Shown piece after piece: positions 31,067 to 40,217 of a stretch of 64,000 nucleotides of DNA (positions are counted from its first letter, which is position 1; each line of letters opens with the position of its first letter). Source of the DNA: Bacillus sp. AFS006103 (lineage in GTDB: Bacteria; Bacillota; Bacilli; Bacillales; Cytobacillaceae); assembly GCA_002559145.1 (NCBI GenBank), contig NTXX01000001.1, forward strand, positions 174,711 to 238,710. The letters are read 5' to 3'. Position numbers and translations under genes: made by a program. The notes below the pieces were generated by a model, which saw only the letters and a program-made list of their open reading frames with translations, was not told the DNA's origin and did not search any database.

Positions 31067-32530
31067 TCATTTGGAATCCAATGCTTTATGAGAGATCTCA
31101 TTTACATTGCCAAACTGCTTCAAAACATAATAATGGCGGGGTGATGGTTGGACTGAAAAATACAGTTTGATATGGATGAGCTCCTCTAATGCCTCCCGGT
31201 GGGCTTCATTTGGTCCTAACAGCGCCTCTTTCACCTTTTCGGTAGTTTCCACCAAGACTGCCTCGAATTCAGAATTACGGTGCTCTAGGAGCTCACGTTC
31301 AAGCCTGAAGCCAACCGTTTCCGGACTAAGGATTTTGCCCGTCCCATCACAAACAGGGCATTTGACCTCAAGTGCCTCCGAAAGGGTGACCTTGGTCTTC
31401 TTTCTCGTCAGTTGAAGAATGCCAAGCGGTGTAAATCCAATCATTTTTGTTCGTTTCTGATCCTTGGTTAATTCCGCTTCAATCAGGGTGAGAATCGATT
31501 CCTTGTCCTTTTCACGGGTCATATCAATGAAATCGATGAGAACGATACCGCCAATATCGCGTAAACGCAGCTGCCTCACTACTTCTTTTGCAGCAAACTG
31601 GTTTGTTTTTAAGACCGTTTCCTGATAATCCGTCTTCCCGGAAAATTTCCCAGTGTTTACATCAATGATCGTTAATGCTTCCGTTTCGTCAAAAATAAGG
31701 TAGGCGCCTGTTTCAAGCCAGACGATGTGCTTGAGGGCTTTATCAATTTCATGTTCCACTTTATGTACAGAAAAAATATTCTCTTTTCCATTGTAGTAAG
31801 TATGGTTGACCTGTTTGTTTTTCTCCTCAAGCTGTTTTTTAAGGGCTAAATCGTCGACAATTACTTCTCCACTCGACATTCTCCCAACCTGTTCCAAAAT
31901 CATTTCAATAAAGGAATCTTTTTGAAAAATAGGCCCTGGTTTTTTTAAAGTAGCTGCCTTCTGCAATAATTCTTGGTGGGTTTGGCGCAGGTGTGTTAAT
32001 TCAGACAGGATTTCTTCTTCTGTACTCGATATGGCTGAAGTACGGAAAATAACCCCCTCTTCCACTGTTTTCAAGCGACTGGCCATACGGCGGAACGCTG
32101 CTTTTTGCCCTTCATCGGCAATTCTTTTGGAAACTGCCACGTAGCGTCCTTTTGGCATGTAAATCAGATTGGGCCCTTGTATTTCAATAATCCCCGTCAC
32201 TCGAGCACCTTTGGTCCCGGTTGCATCCTTATTGACCTGAACCAGCATTTTTTCACCCTGGTGGGCAAAGGATGTGACAGACTTTTGTTTTTCGGAAGAT
32301 AGGAGATACGAAGGCAGCGTGTCACGGTGTAAATAGGCATTTTTCTCTTCACCAATATCAATGAAGACCGCATTCATTCCCGGTAGCACTTTCGTTACTG
32401 TCCCATAATAAATATTACCGACCAGTGATCGATGTTCTGGCCGGTCAAAAATGATATTTTCTACACGGTTGTTTTTCAGATAAGCAAATCGCTTTTCGCG
32501 TGCGTTGTAATTAACTATTAATGTTTCCAA
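31067..32530 (-). CDS. rng: Ribonuclease E/G family protein
   Basis: An RNase G-like endoribonuclease for RNA processing. An S1 domain lies near 35-120 (GNIYYGTVTKVLPGMNAVFIDIG), followed by the DNase I-like catalytic region with ALTIIDVNTGKFSG and IVLIDFIDM, whose aspartates bind metal, and the zinc-link CPVCDGTG near residue 395. 487 residues, like RNase G; no long RNase E scaffold. TTG start with GTGAGGTC upstream. B. subtilis lacks this enzyme and relies on RNase Y and J; many other Bacillaceae have it at this position next to rplU. Confidence 0.95.
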   Translation of the reverse strand: METLIVNYNAREKRFAYLKNNRVENIIFDRPEHRSLVGNIYYGTVTKVLPGMNAVFIDIGEEKNAYLHRDTLPSYLLSSEKQKSVTSFAHQGEKMLVQVNKDATGTKGARVTGIIEIQGPNLIYMPKGRYVAVSKRIADEGQKAAFRRMASRLKTVEEGVIFRTSAISSTEEEILSELTHLRQTHQELLQKAATLKKPGPIFQKDSFIEMILEQVGRMSSGEVIVDDLALKKQLEEKNKQVNHTYYNGKENIFSVHKVEHEIDKALKHIVWLETGAYLIFDETEALTIIDVNTGKFSGKTDYQETVLKTNQFAAKEVVRQLRLRDIGGIVLIDFIDMTREKDKESILTLIEAELTKDQKRTKMIGFTPLGILQLTRKKTKVTLSEALEVKCPVCDGTGKILSPETVGFRLERELLEHRNSEFEAVLVETTEKVKEALLGPNEAHREALEELIHIKLYFSVQPSPRHYYVLKQFGNVNEISHKALDSK

Positions 32531-32620
32531 TCAAGCGACCTCACTTTTTTCTTCTAATTATACCTTTTTAGTTAGACCATGTGAAACAAGCATGGAGATT
32601 CCACTCCAATCAACATGTGT

Positions 32621-33487
32621 TTAATAAGAAAAAAGAAGGTCGCTGATTTTGTCGGTTAGTCGTTTTTCGGTGAAGTAGGCGTGCAATAGTTCGTTTTCGT
32701 CTAACATTCCTTTTTCTTTGCCTTCTGCTTCGACGATGATAGGATGTTTACAGCCGCGTTGGAATTTTTCTAAGACGTGAATTAGCAGCTCCTCTTCATT
32801 GGCTTCTATCGGTTTCAGCGTCCGTAAATTAGATTTCTTCCCATAATAACGCTCCAATAAAAATCTCATAAAAATAAAGCGCCGTTGCTTCCATTCGTGG
32901 TAAAGAGAGAAATAGAGGAATCCGATAATGACCCAGACATTGATATGGGTCGGGGCTGCGATTGCAATGACCAGCGAAAAGATGGATAGACTGACCCACG
33001 AAAGGATAAGCGTTAGACGATGAGCGCTCGGGAAGGAACTTTTTAATGAGAGCAGTAAAAATACCAGTTTTCCACCATCCAGCGGCCAAACCGGAAAAAA
33101 GTTAAACACAAAAATCATTAGATTATAGCTTAAGAATAGTTGAAAGAGGTCTTCAGGCATTAAGTTGACGCTAACCAACCCGTAGGCTAGAGCCACCATC
33201 CATATATGCTGGAGCGGCCCAGCAAGAACGACAATCGTCTCTTCTCGTAACGGTCGATTGCCATGCTCATCCATTTCAGCAACCCCGCCAAACGGCAGCA
33301 GGGTAATTTTCTTGATTCTCCATGAAAAAAAAGAAGCCGCAGCAGCATGCCCCATTTCATGAATAAAGATAATTCCAAGCAACAAACAAAGCTCAAGGAA
33401 ATGAGCAGTAACAATGGAAAGTCCAATCACAATCCACAACAAGGGATGGATAGTTATCAGCCGGAATAAATATAGAACTCTATTCAA
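32621..33487 (-). CDS. spoIVFB: Site-2 protease SpoIVFB (pro-sigma-K processing)
   Basis: SpoIVFB is the intramembrane metalloprotease that cuts pro-sigma-K in the mother cell. The zinc motif HEMGH is at residues 43-47 inside a membrane helix, and the third ligand Asp137 is in FPVWPLDGGK. About six helices precede a C-terminal CBS-like domain (about 210-288). 288 residues, standard. It overlaps spoIVFA by 8 bases. Confidence 0.96.
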   Translation of the reverse strand: MNRVLYLFRLITIHPLLWIVIGLSIVTAHFLELCLLLGIIFIHEMGHAAAASFFSWRIKKITLLPFGGVAEMDEHGNRPLREETIVVLAGPLQHIWMVALAYGLVSVNLMPEDLFQLFLSYNLMIFVFNFFPVWPLDGGKLVFLLLSLKSSFPSAHRLTLILSWVSLSIFSLVIAIAAPTHINVWVIIGFLYFSLYHEWKQRRFIFMRFLLERYYGKKSNLRTLKPIEANEEELLIHVLEKFQRGCKHPIIVEAEGKEKGMLDENELLHAYFTEKRLTDKISDLLFSY

Positions 33488-34268
33488 AGCGAATCACCTG
33501 GATTGGGTCGATGAAATCATCGCCCTTTTTTATCGCAAAGTAATATTTTCCTTTGGTTTTATCTTCTCCTGCAGACACTGAAACCGTGCCAACCACTTGT
33601 CTTTTTTCGATATATTCATACAAGTTTACTTTGATTTCGTCTAAGTTTCCATACCATGTCTCGGTCGAATCCGAATGCTGAATAATAACTGTTTTTCCTA
33701 AATCCTCCTTTACACCTGCGAAGGTAACGATACCATCATTAATCGTTTGAACTGCAGCCCCTTTTCCTGTTTCAATCATGATTCCCTGACCGTTTTTTTC
33801 AAAGTTTTCAAGGATTTTCCCCATCGCTGGGACAGAAAATGCCTTTTCAGCCACCTCTTTTTTTCCGGTTTGATCCTTTTCAGAAAACGGCAAGAGTGCT
33901 AGTGGCTTTCCAAACTTGCTTTCGTACCAGTTTGAAACAGTTGCAAACTTAAAATCCTTCTCCATCGTTTTGGCAACCACATCCCTGGCTGGCTCAAAAG
34001 CAGCTGATTGATTCCGAAATAGGATGGCTATCACTAGAAACAGGAGGACCGAGGACAATATTTTGAAAAAAAATACTTCCTTCTTAAATAATGGATGCCC
34101 GTCATCGCCATTACTACTTCCTGAAGGTGTAAATTGATTAAATCCATATTTTTCATCGTCACTTGGCCAAGTAATTTGGCGGTCAGGACTTTTAACAGTA
34201 GTCGTTCCTTTATCATTTTTCCGCCTTGCGATTCGGCGCCGAATTTCTTCCGGTGTAGACCGCGTCAT
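33480..34268 (-). CDS. spoIVFA: Stage IV sporulation protein FA
   Basis: SpoIVFA anchors and inhibits SpoIVFB until SpoIVB cleaves it. The protein has a basic cytoplasmic N-terminus (TPEEIRRRIARRK), one membrane helix (about 75-93) and an external M23/LytM-like domain (GIVTFAG...GKTVIIQHSD) that lacks a complete metal site, as in the family. I choose ATG 34268 (MTRSTPEE, 262 residues, with AAAAGGG upstream). A longer frame running to 34478 overlaps minD and contains its terminator region, so it is rejected. Confidence 0.93.
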   Translation of the reverse strand: MTRSTPEEIRRRIARRKNDKGTTTVKSPDRQITWPSDDEKYGFNQFTPSGSSNGDDGHPLFKKEVFFFKILSSVLLFLVIAILFRNQSAAFEPARDVVAKTMEKDFKFATVSNWYESKFGKPLALLPFSEKDQTGKKEVAEKAFSVPAMGKILENFEKNGQGIMIETGKGAAVQTINDGIVTFAGVKEDLGKTVIIQHSDSTETWYGNLDEIKVNLYEYIEKRQVVGTVSVSAGEDKTKGKYYFAIKKGDDFIDPIQVIRFE

Positions 34269-34332
34269 CCCCATCAACCCTTTTCCCACTAATTTGTACA
34301 AGTCTATGAGGGAAATTGAAAGAGTATGTCTG

Positions 34333-34368
34333 AAAAAAAACAGCCTGTCCACAGGATTGTGGGCAGGC
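34333..34368 (-). terminator. Terminator after minD
   Basis: An 11-bp stem with one mismatch (34343-34353 with 34358-34368), a 4-base loop and eight T residues on minus, 24 bases past minD. It separates minCD from spoIVFAB. Confidence 0.88.
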
Positions 34369-34392
34369 ACTAGCTCGCTTTCACTTTTCGTT

Positions 34393-35196
34393 TTAACGTA
34401 CACCAAAGAACTTTTTAATTTTCTTGAAGACGCCTTGGTTTGCATCTTCAAGAGACTGCAATGGAATGGATTCACCAAGAATCCGTCTGGCTATATTTCG
34501 ATAAGCAATCGATGCTTTGTTATTTGGATTGAGGGCAATTGGTTCACCGTGGTTTGATGCTTTAATCACTTCGTCATCGTCCGCAACGATGCCAATCAGC
34601 TCGATCGATAAATGCTGAGTGACTTCATCAATCTCAAGCATATCACCATTTTTCACCATATGATTTCGAATCCGGTTGATAACTAATTTCGGCGATTCCA
34701 TATCGGGTTGCTTTTCAAGCAGGCCAATGATTCGGTCAGCATCCCGTACAGCAGAAGCCTCTGGCGTGGTAACGACAATCGCCTTATCTGCTCCAGCGAT
34801 AGCGTTTTGGAATCCTTGTTCAATTCCGGCTGGGCAATCAATAATAATATAATCATAATCTTGCTTTAATTCTAAAATCAGTTCTTTCATTTGCTCTGGT
34901 TTCACAGCTGATTTATCAACGGTTTGCGCAGCCGGCAATAAATATAATAACCCATCAAATCGTTTGTCCTTCACAAGGGCTTGATGAATTTTGCATCTTT
35001 TTTCGACGACATCAACCAAATCATAAATGATTCGGTTCTCAAGTCCCATAACAACATCCAAGTTACGAAGTCCGATGTCTGTATCTACTAAACATACCTT
35101 TTTTCCTTGAAGGGCTAATGATGTGCCGATATTAGCAGAAGTTGTTGTTTTTCCTACTCCACCCTTACCGGATGTAATTACTATTGCCTCTCCCAC
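34393..35196 (-). CDS. minD: Septum-site determining ATPase MinD
   Basis: MinD binds the membrane as an ATP dimer and recruits MinC to block septation away from midcell. The deviant Walker A is SGKGGVGKTT (about 9-18); LVDTDIGLRNLD and IIDCPAG are switch motifs. The C-terminal amphipathic membrane-targeting helix is KKIKKFFGVR. GTG start with AAGGGGGA upstream, one base after the minC stop. No minE; Bacillus uses DivIVA/MinJ instead. Confidence 0.98.
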   Translation of the reverse strand: MGEAIVITSGKGGVGKTTTSANIGTSLALQGKKVCLVDTDIGLRNLDVVMGLENRIIYDLVDVVEKRCKIHQALVKDKRFDGLLYLLPAAQTVDKSAVKPEQMKELILELKQDYDYIIIDCPAGIEQGFQNAIAGADKAIVVTTPEASAVRDADRIIGLLEKQPDMESPKLVINRIRNHMVKNGDMLEIDEVTQHLSIELIGIVADDDEVIKASNHGEPIALNPNNKASIAYRNIARRILGESIPLQSLEDANQGVFKKIKKFFGVR

Positions 35197-35197
35197 T

Positions 35198-35878
35198 TTA
35201 ATGTCCCCCTTCTAATCTCGTTAAATTAGGTCTTAATTGGATTAAAACTTGTAATCTATCAACAATGATTTGGCGGGTATCATCAATGTAAGCACATTCC
35301 ATTTCCCGATTCTCATTGCTTTGGATGCTGTCTGGTGCTCTATTTAAACAATCACTAATTCGAAGCTGGGATGGTTTCATTCTTGACGCAGCGATGACAG
35401 CTTGGTCATTGCCATAGCAGCCGGCGTGGGCGATACCTTTTAACGTACCCATGATAAAAATGTTTCCGCCTGCAATCACCGTTCCACCCGGATTGACATC
35501 GCCAATTAATAGCAGGTCACCTGGGACTTCAAGGACTTGTCCTGAACGAATAATTCTCGAAACCGTCACGACCTCCGTATCAGCCAGTAACTGCCCTGCT
35601 TCTTCCTTTGTGATTACGTTTGATTCAATATCATCAACTTCGAAATTTTTCTTTTGACGAATTAAGTCCTTTAGCTCTCCCCGCTGCGATTCCGTTAAAT
35701 AGCGGTTGCCAATTTCTACCTTGACGGAGGTTAATTGACGCTCATCCTGTGCCCTGGCATTTGCTGAAAGCTTATGGTCAAGTTCCCTTTTAAGTTCTTC
35801 GTAGGAACAACTATCGTCAAGATGAAGGACGAGACCTTCCTTCGTTCCTTTTATTGTAACATTTTGCCGTTTTTTCAT
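35198..35878 (-). CDS. minC: Septum-site inhibitor MinC
   Basis: MinC inhibits FtsZ assembly. The N-terminal domain is about 1-105, and the C-terminal beta-helix (about 115-215) contains [19 protein letters not shown] and GCYGN, which binds MinD and dimerises. 226 residues, normal. The ATG has a GAGGTGA site. Co-transcribed with minD. Confidence 0.97.
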   Translation of the reverse strand: MKKRQNVTIKGTKEGLVLHLDDSCSYEELKRELDHKLSANARAQDERQLTSVKVEIGNRYLTESQRGELKDLIRQKKNFEVDDIESNVITKEEAGQLLADTEVVTVSRIIRSGQVLEVPGDLLLIGDVNPGGTVIAGGNIFIMGTLKGIAHAGCYGNDQAVIAASRMKPSQLRISDCLNRAPDSIQSNENREMECAYIDDTRQIIVDRLQVLIQLRPNLTRLEGGH

Positions 35879-36042
35879 GGAGAAATTTTCACCTCATAAT
35901 AAGAAAGCAATTTCGAAACAGGCATTAATCATTCGTTTCATAGGGATTTACAAACCCTCATGCTTATTCCGAATCAAAGTACATATCATACTTTAATAAA
36001 AATTCGACACGATGCGTCCATTCTCCTTTTTTTATAAAAAAA

Positions 36043-36561
36043 TCATTCTGCCCTCATTGCTTCCGAATGTTTTTCAAATAGCCACTTTAATGGATAGGCG
36101 GCAATTAGAGTAATAGCTGCATTTAATAATAGGGTTGGGTAAAAACGCAAGTTAATAAAGCCCATAAAATCAAGGTCTGTTACATGGATTAAAAAGTTCA
36201 TTTCATAAACGCCAATCTCTAATAATGAGATACCGATCAGGGCAGCAAGAAAAGCAGTGATAAGATTTGCTTGCCAAACCTGTAGTAATTTATAAATGAG
36301 GTACGAGATAAATGGATAAAGGAAAAAGTAAATACCGATAATTTCGACATAAACAATGTCAAATAAAAGGCCGAAGATCGCCGCATAAATAATCCCTTGC
36401 TTTTTTCCGACAAAAATTGTAAGAAACAATAGGGAAGTAAACAGAAAATGGGGTACAAAAATCCGTTCAAAACCAAAAATCTTTGCCGGCAAAAACTCGA
36501 CAAACAGACTTTCTAAAATAAAAAGGAAAAGAAACAAAAGAGGAAGAATGAATTTTCTCAA
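36043..36561 (-). CDS. mreD: Rod-shape protein MreD
   Basis: MreD is a membrane component of the elongasome. The 172-residue protein has about five to six hydrophobic helices, with the family segment FGLLFDIVYVEIIGIYFF near the middle. It overlaps mreC by 4 bases (ATGA), showing coupling. The 164 bases between it and minC show no gene and no strong terminator, so some readthrough from mreBCD into minCD is possible, as in B. subtilis. Confidence 0.94.
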   Translation of the reverse strand: MRKFILPLLFLFLFILESLFVEFLPAKIFGFERIFVPHFLFTSLLFLTIFVGKKQGIIYAAIFGLLFDIVYVEIIGIYFFLYPFISYLIYKLLQVWQANLITAFLAALIGISLLEIGVYEMNFLIHVTDLDFMGFINLRFYPTLLLNAAITLIAAYPLKWLFEKHSEAMRAE

Positions 36562-37439
36562 AACTCCCTCACCTTCCCATCAGATATTTCAGATTTAACA
36601 GGCTGAGTCATTAATCTTTTAATGACAATCACATTTTCAATATCATAAAAGTCCGCCCCTGGTTTCACCAAGGCCGTTTGATTTAAACCATACTGGTCAG
36701 GCTTAACATCAACCACTTTTCCAATCATCAACCCTTTTGGAAAAACACCGCCTAAACCGGAAGTAACAACGGTTTGACCTTTTTCTACTTTTGCCCCAGA
36801 AGGAATCGCCTTAATTAATAGTAATTTTTGTTTGTCATCAAAACCTTGGACAAATCCATATACATCTTTTTTCCCTTGGACGACCGCTGAGATTCGATTT
36901 TTCGGATCCATGGCACTCAGCAGCTGTACTGTTGAACTAAATTGGGTTACATTTTTTACTTTTCCAATCAAGCCGGTTGCGGTAACAACCGCCATATCTT
37001 TTTTAATGCCGTTTAGTTTGCCTTTGTCGATAATAATCATTTCATGCCAACGATCAGGGTTTCTGCCAATTACGGTAGCCGGTAATGGTTTGAAGTCTCT
37101 CAGGGTTGTTTTTTCACCGAGAATGCCTCGCAATTCTTCATTGTCTTTTGTCAACTCTTGGACTTGTGCTTCAAGATTGACAAGATTTTCGATCCGCGAT
37201 TTCAATTCCTTATTCTCACCGTATGTATCTTGCAAATCCTGGAGATTTTCAAAAAAGCCTGCAACAAAATGGGTAGGCTTTGAAACCAGGGATTGAACCC
37301 AGCCGGTCGTATCTTTGACAAATTGCTCCGGCCAGGATAGTTTACTTCTCTCCCTTAAAGAAAACCCAATCAATGCCACGAGAACAATGATGCTGACAAG
37401 CAAAATAATCAGACGTTTATTCAGAAAGAACTGTGGCAT
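36558..37439 (-). CDS. mreC: Rod-shape protein MreC
   Basis: MreC links MreB to the wall synthases. It has a short cytoplasmic N-terminus, one helix (about 8-27), a coiled coil (about 65-105, LVNLEAQVQELTKDNEELRG) and the two-barrel external domain with GLIGKVKNV and VVTSGLGGVFPKGL. 293 residues, typical. The ATG has GAGGTG upstream. Confidence 0.97.
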   Translation of the reverse strand: MPQFFLNKRLIILLVSIIVLVALIGFSLRERSKLSWPEQFVKDTTGWVQSLVSKPTHFVAGFFENLQDLQDTYGENKELKSRIENLVNLEAQVQELTKDNEELRGILGEKTTLRDFKPLPATVIGRNPDRWHEMIIIDKGKLNGIKKDMAVVTATGLIGKVKNVTQFSSTVQLLSAMDPKNRISAVVQGKKDVYGFVQGFDDKQKLLLIKAIPSGAKVEKGQTVVTSGLGGVFPKGLMIGKVVDVKPDQYGLNQTALVKPGADFYDIENVIVIKRLMTQPVKSEISDGKVREF

Positions 37440-37518
37440 GATTATACACCTCTATTTTTCTAAAAAAGTATCGTTTTTGGACGTTGAAAGTTATCTTACT
37501 AGTACTTCGCTTTTCTAA

Positions 37519-38541
37519 TTAACGTGAATCTCGTGTTTTGTTCTTAAATAAATGAATATGATCCAATGCTTTTCCTGTTCCAATTGCTACGCAATCGAGT
37601 GGATTCTCGGCAATCAGGACCGGCATTTTCGTTTCTTCACTTATGGCTTTGTCCAAATTGCGGAGCAGCGCGCCACCACCAGTTAGAACAATTCCGCGGT
37701 CCATAATATCAGCGGCAAGTTCTGGCGGTGTTTTTTCCAACGTGTTCTTGACTGCTTCAACAATTGCATAAACCGTATCGCGTAATGCGCCGGCAATTTC
37801 TTTAGCAGTTATTTCAATCGTCTTTGGCAGGCCTGTTAATAAATCCCGTCCGCGAATTTCCATATTTTCAACACCATCAGTATCCCCAGCGGAGCCGATT
37901 TCCATTTTAATTGCTTCCGATGTCCGTTCACCAATCATCAAATTATAATTTTTTCTGATATAAGTTATAATCGACTCGTCCATTTCATCGCCAGCGACAC
38001 GAATCGAAATGCTTGTGACAATTCCGCCTAATGAAATGATGGCAACTTCAGTAGTCCCCCCGCCAATATCAACGACCATACTTCCGGTTGGCTCCCAAAC
38101 AGGTAAATTTGCGCCAATCGCTGCCGCAAATGGCTCCTCAATCGTATAAGCATCCTTTGCGCCTGCTTGTCTAGTCGCATCAATAACCGCTCTTTCCTCG
38201 ACGGCGGTAATCCCAGATGGGACACAAACCATCACATAGGGATTGCCCGTAAAAACGTTTTTCCCCTTCTGTGCTTGACGAATATGGTGCTTCATCATTG
38301 CCGCTGTTGTTTCAAAATCAGCGATGACTCCATCCTTCATCGGTCTAAGGGCAACGATATTCCCCGGTGTTCGTCCAATCATATTTTTCGCATCGTTACC
38401 AACCGCGACAATAGTTTTCGTATCCGTCTGCATCGCCACAACCGATGGCTCACGTAAGACAATTCCTTTTCCTTTTACATAGACAAGGGTATTCGCAGTC
38501 CCCAAGTCAATCCCAAGATCTCTGGCTCTAATTCCAAACAT
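37519..38541 (-). CDS. mreB: Rod-shape actin MreB
   Basis: MreB polymerises under the membrane and guides sidewall synthesis. Actin-fold motifs are intact: [15 protein letters not shown] (phosphate 1), [12 protein letters not shown] (phosphate 2) and TGGGALL (adenosine). 340 residues, normal length. AAAGGGAG precedes the ATG. First gene of mreBCD; upstream promoter-like sequence is noted separately. Confidence 0.98.
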   Translation of the reverse strand: MFGIRARDLGIDLGTANTLVYVKGKGIVLREPSVVAMQTDTKTIVAVGNDAKNMIGRTPGNIVALRPMKDGVIADFETTAAMMKHHIRQAQKGKNVFTGNPYVMVCVPSGITAVEERAVIDATRQAGAKDAYTIEEPFAAAIGANLPVWEPTGSMVVDIGGGTTEVAIISLGGIVTSISIRVAGDEMDESIITYIRKNYNLMIGERTSEAIKMEIGSAGDTDGVENMEIRGRDLLTGLPKTIEITAKEIAGALRDTVYAIVEAVKNTLEKTPPELAADIMDRGIVLTGGGALLRNLDKAISEETKMPVLIAENPLDCVAIGTGKALDHIHLFKNKTRDSR

Positions 38542-38673
38542 AATTTTGTATCTCCCTTTCTGATACGTATTGCAATAACTCCAATAGGTAGGTAATCACA
38601 TTAATATCATGTCTTTTTTCTCAATTATTTATCTAGTTACTAATTTAAATAGTCCTAAAAAACCATAACCAAT

Positions 38674-38704
38674 ATTATAACGCAACGTTAAATAAAATCA
38701 TAGT
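38674..38704 (-). promoter_or_regulatory. Possible promoter of mreB
   Basis: A perfect minus-strand TATAAT lies at 38674-38679, about 130 bases before the mreB start, in the AT-rich spacer to radC. No good -35 is seen 17 bases upstream (ATGATT, within the radC end). Weak call. Confidence 0.3.
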
Positions 38705-39394
38705 TTATAGATAACCTTTTTCCTTCAGACTCACAAACTTATTCTCGCCAATGATCAAATGATCGAGGAGGTCGATTCCGATTATCTTTCCGCATTCAAC
38801 CAGCCTTTTCGTCACCTCAATATCCTCACGGCTAGGCGCCGGGTCGCCACTAGGATGATTATGCGCAGCAATAATCGAGGCCGCTGACCGCTTTAATGCC
38901 TCGCGGAACACCTCACGAGGGTGGACGATCGAAGCATTTAAGCTGCCAATAAAGATAGTTTGCTTATGAATGACCTGGTTCTTTGTATTTAAATACATAC
39001 AAACAAAATGCTCTTGTGATAAAAAGCGCATATCATTCATCAGGTACTTTGCACCGTCTTCCGGCGAGCGGATGACATACCTGTCCTTATAATCGAGGTT
39101 CGAAATTCTTCGGCCAATTTCGACGGCCGCAAGAATTTGAATCGCCTTCGCCGAACCAATGCCTTTGATCTCGGTCATTTCTTCCAAGCTAGCCCCTTTT
39201 AAAAGTCGTAACCCTTCAAAATGGGTGAGCAGTCGATTCGAGAGCTGCAGAACCGATTCGTCTTTTGTCCCGGTCCTGAGCAAGATAGCGATTAATTCAT
39301 GATTCGATAAACTTTGTGGGCCATGTTCAATAAAACGTTCCCTGGGCCGTTCATCTTGCGGGAAATCACGGATCATTAATGTATTGGTGGACAC
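38705..39394 (-). CDS. radC: JAMM-family protein RadC
   Basis: RadC is widespread and of uncertain function; the old DNA-repair claim is not supported. An N-terminal helix-hairpin-helix region (about 1-75, IKGIGSAKAIQIL) precedes a JAMM metalloprotease-like domain with AHNHPSGDPAPSRED near residues 173-187, so the metal ligands are present. 229 residues. It lies between maf and mreB as in B. subtilis. Confidence 0.95.
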   Translation of the reverse strand: MSTNTLMIRDFPQDERPRERFIEHGPQSLSNHELIAILLRTGTKDESVLQLSNRLLTHFEGLRLLKGASLEEMTEIKGIGSAKAIQILAAVEIGRRISNLDYKDRYVIRSPEDGAKYLMNDMRFLSQEHFVCMYLNTKNQVIHKQTIFIGSLNASIVHPREVFREALKRSAASIIAAHNHPSGDPAPSREDIEVTKRLVECGKIIGIDLLDHLIIGENKFVSLKEKGYL

Positions 39395-39437
39395 TTTTTT
39401 TCCTCCCTTTTTAAAGGGAGTTAATGAACAAAAAAGT

Positions 39438-40010
39438 TTAATACGGCAACTGGTAGCCTGCCTTTTTCAATTCTCGAATCGTTCTTGAAACAGGCAGACC
39501 CACAACCGCAAAATAGTCTCCATTTATTTTTTTGACAAGCATACCACCGAGCTGCTGAATGCCATATGCACCTGCTTTATCAAGCGGTTCACCACTTTTT
39601 ACATACGCCCGTATTGAGTCGTCCGTTAACTCCCAAAACCAAACTTCTGTTTTTTCATAAAACTTTGTAGTACCAGTTGGAGACACAATCGAAACTCCTG
39701 TGTAGACTTCATGCTGCCGACCTGACAAGCTTTTTAACATCGTAAAGGCTTCTGCTTCATCTGCGGGCTTACCTAGGATTTGATTATCCGCAACAACAAT
39801 TGTGTCCGAGCCAATCACAAAGGCGGTAGGGTTTTCTTTAAAAACTACCTGAGCCTTCCGATCGGCTAACTCCATCACTACTTCTTTAGGAGAGAGAGCC
39901 GGATCAAAACTTTCATCAACTTCACTACTGGAAATCGCGAATGTTAAACGGAGATTTTCTAGAAGTTCTTTTCGCCGTGGAGAAGAAGAGGCTAAAATGA
40001 GGTTCTGCAT
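39438..40010 (-). CDS. maf: Nucleoside triphosphate pyrophosphatase Maf
   Basis: Maf hydrolyses dTTP/UTP and modified nucleotides and is linked to septum and cell-cycle control. N-terminal ILASSSPRRKELL is the signature, with the catalytic region VIGSDTIV and the GKPADEAEA and YTGVSI segments. 190 residues. The AGGTGAT site precedes the ATG. It is 43 bases before radC; the gap has a short GGGA/TCCC dyad only. Confidence 0.97.
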   Translation of the reverse strand: MQNLILASSSPRRKELLENLRLTFAISSSEVDESFDPALSPKEVVMELADRKAQVVFKENPTAFVIGSDTIVVADNQILGKPADEAEAFTMLKSLSGRQHEVYTGVSIVSPTGTTKFYEKTEVWFWELTDDSIRAYVKSGEPLDKAGAYGIQQLGGMLVKKINGDYFAVVGLPVSRTIRELKKAGYQLPY

Positions 40011-40151
40011 TTAATCACCTTACCTTTTTGGTACGTATTAGGGAGATACAATTCAATCCTATCAGAAATTGAAACAGCAAACAATTTTTATATAATTAAA
40101 TTTTGATGGAAATTGTAAAATTATGCGGAATCATATGACTAATGTCACACG

Positions 40152-40179
40152 AAAAAGACCTATCCAGATTCGATAGGCC
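40152..40179 (-). terminator. Terminator after spoIIB
   Basis: An 8-bp stem with one G-U pair (40157-40164 with 40172-40179), 7-base loop and TTTTT on minus, 38 bases past spoIIB. Confidence 0.82.
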
Positions 40180-40217
40180 GTATTTCCCGGAAAATATCTA
40201 ATCGTGTCAAATATTGA

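Noticed and set aside
34269..34478. 70-codon N-terminal extension of spoIVFA
   Set aside because: Runs through the minD terminator and into minD; the ribosome site and family length support the start at 34268.
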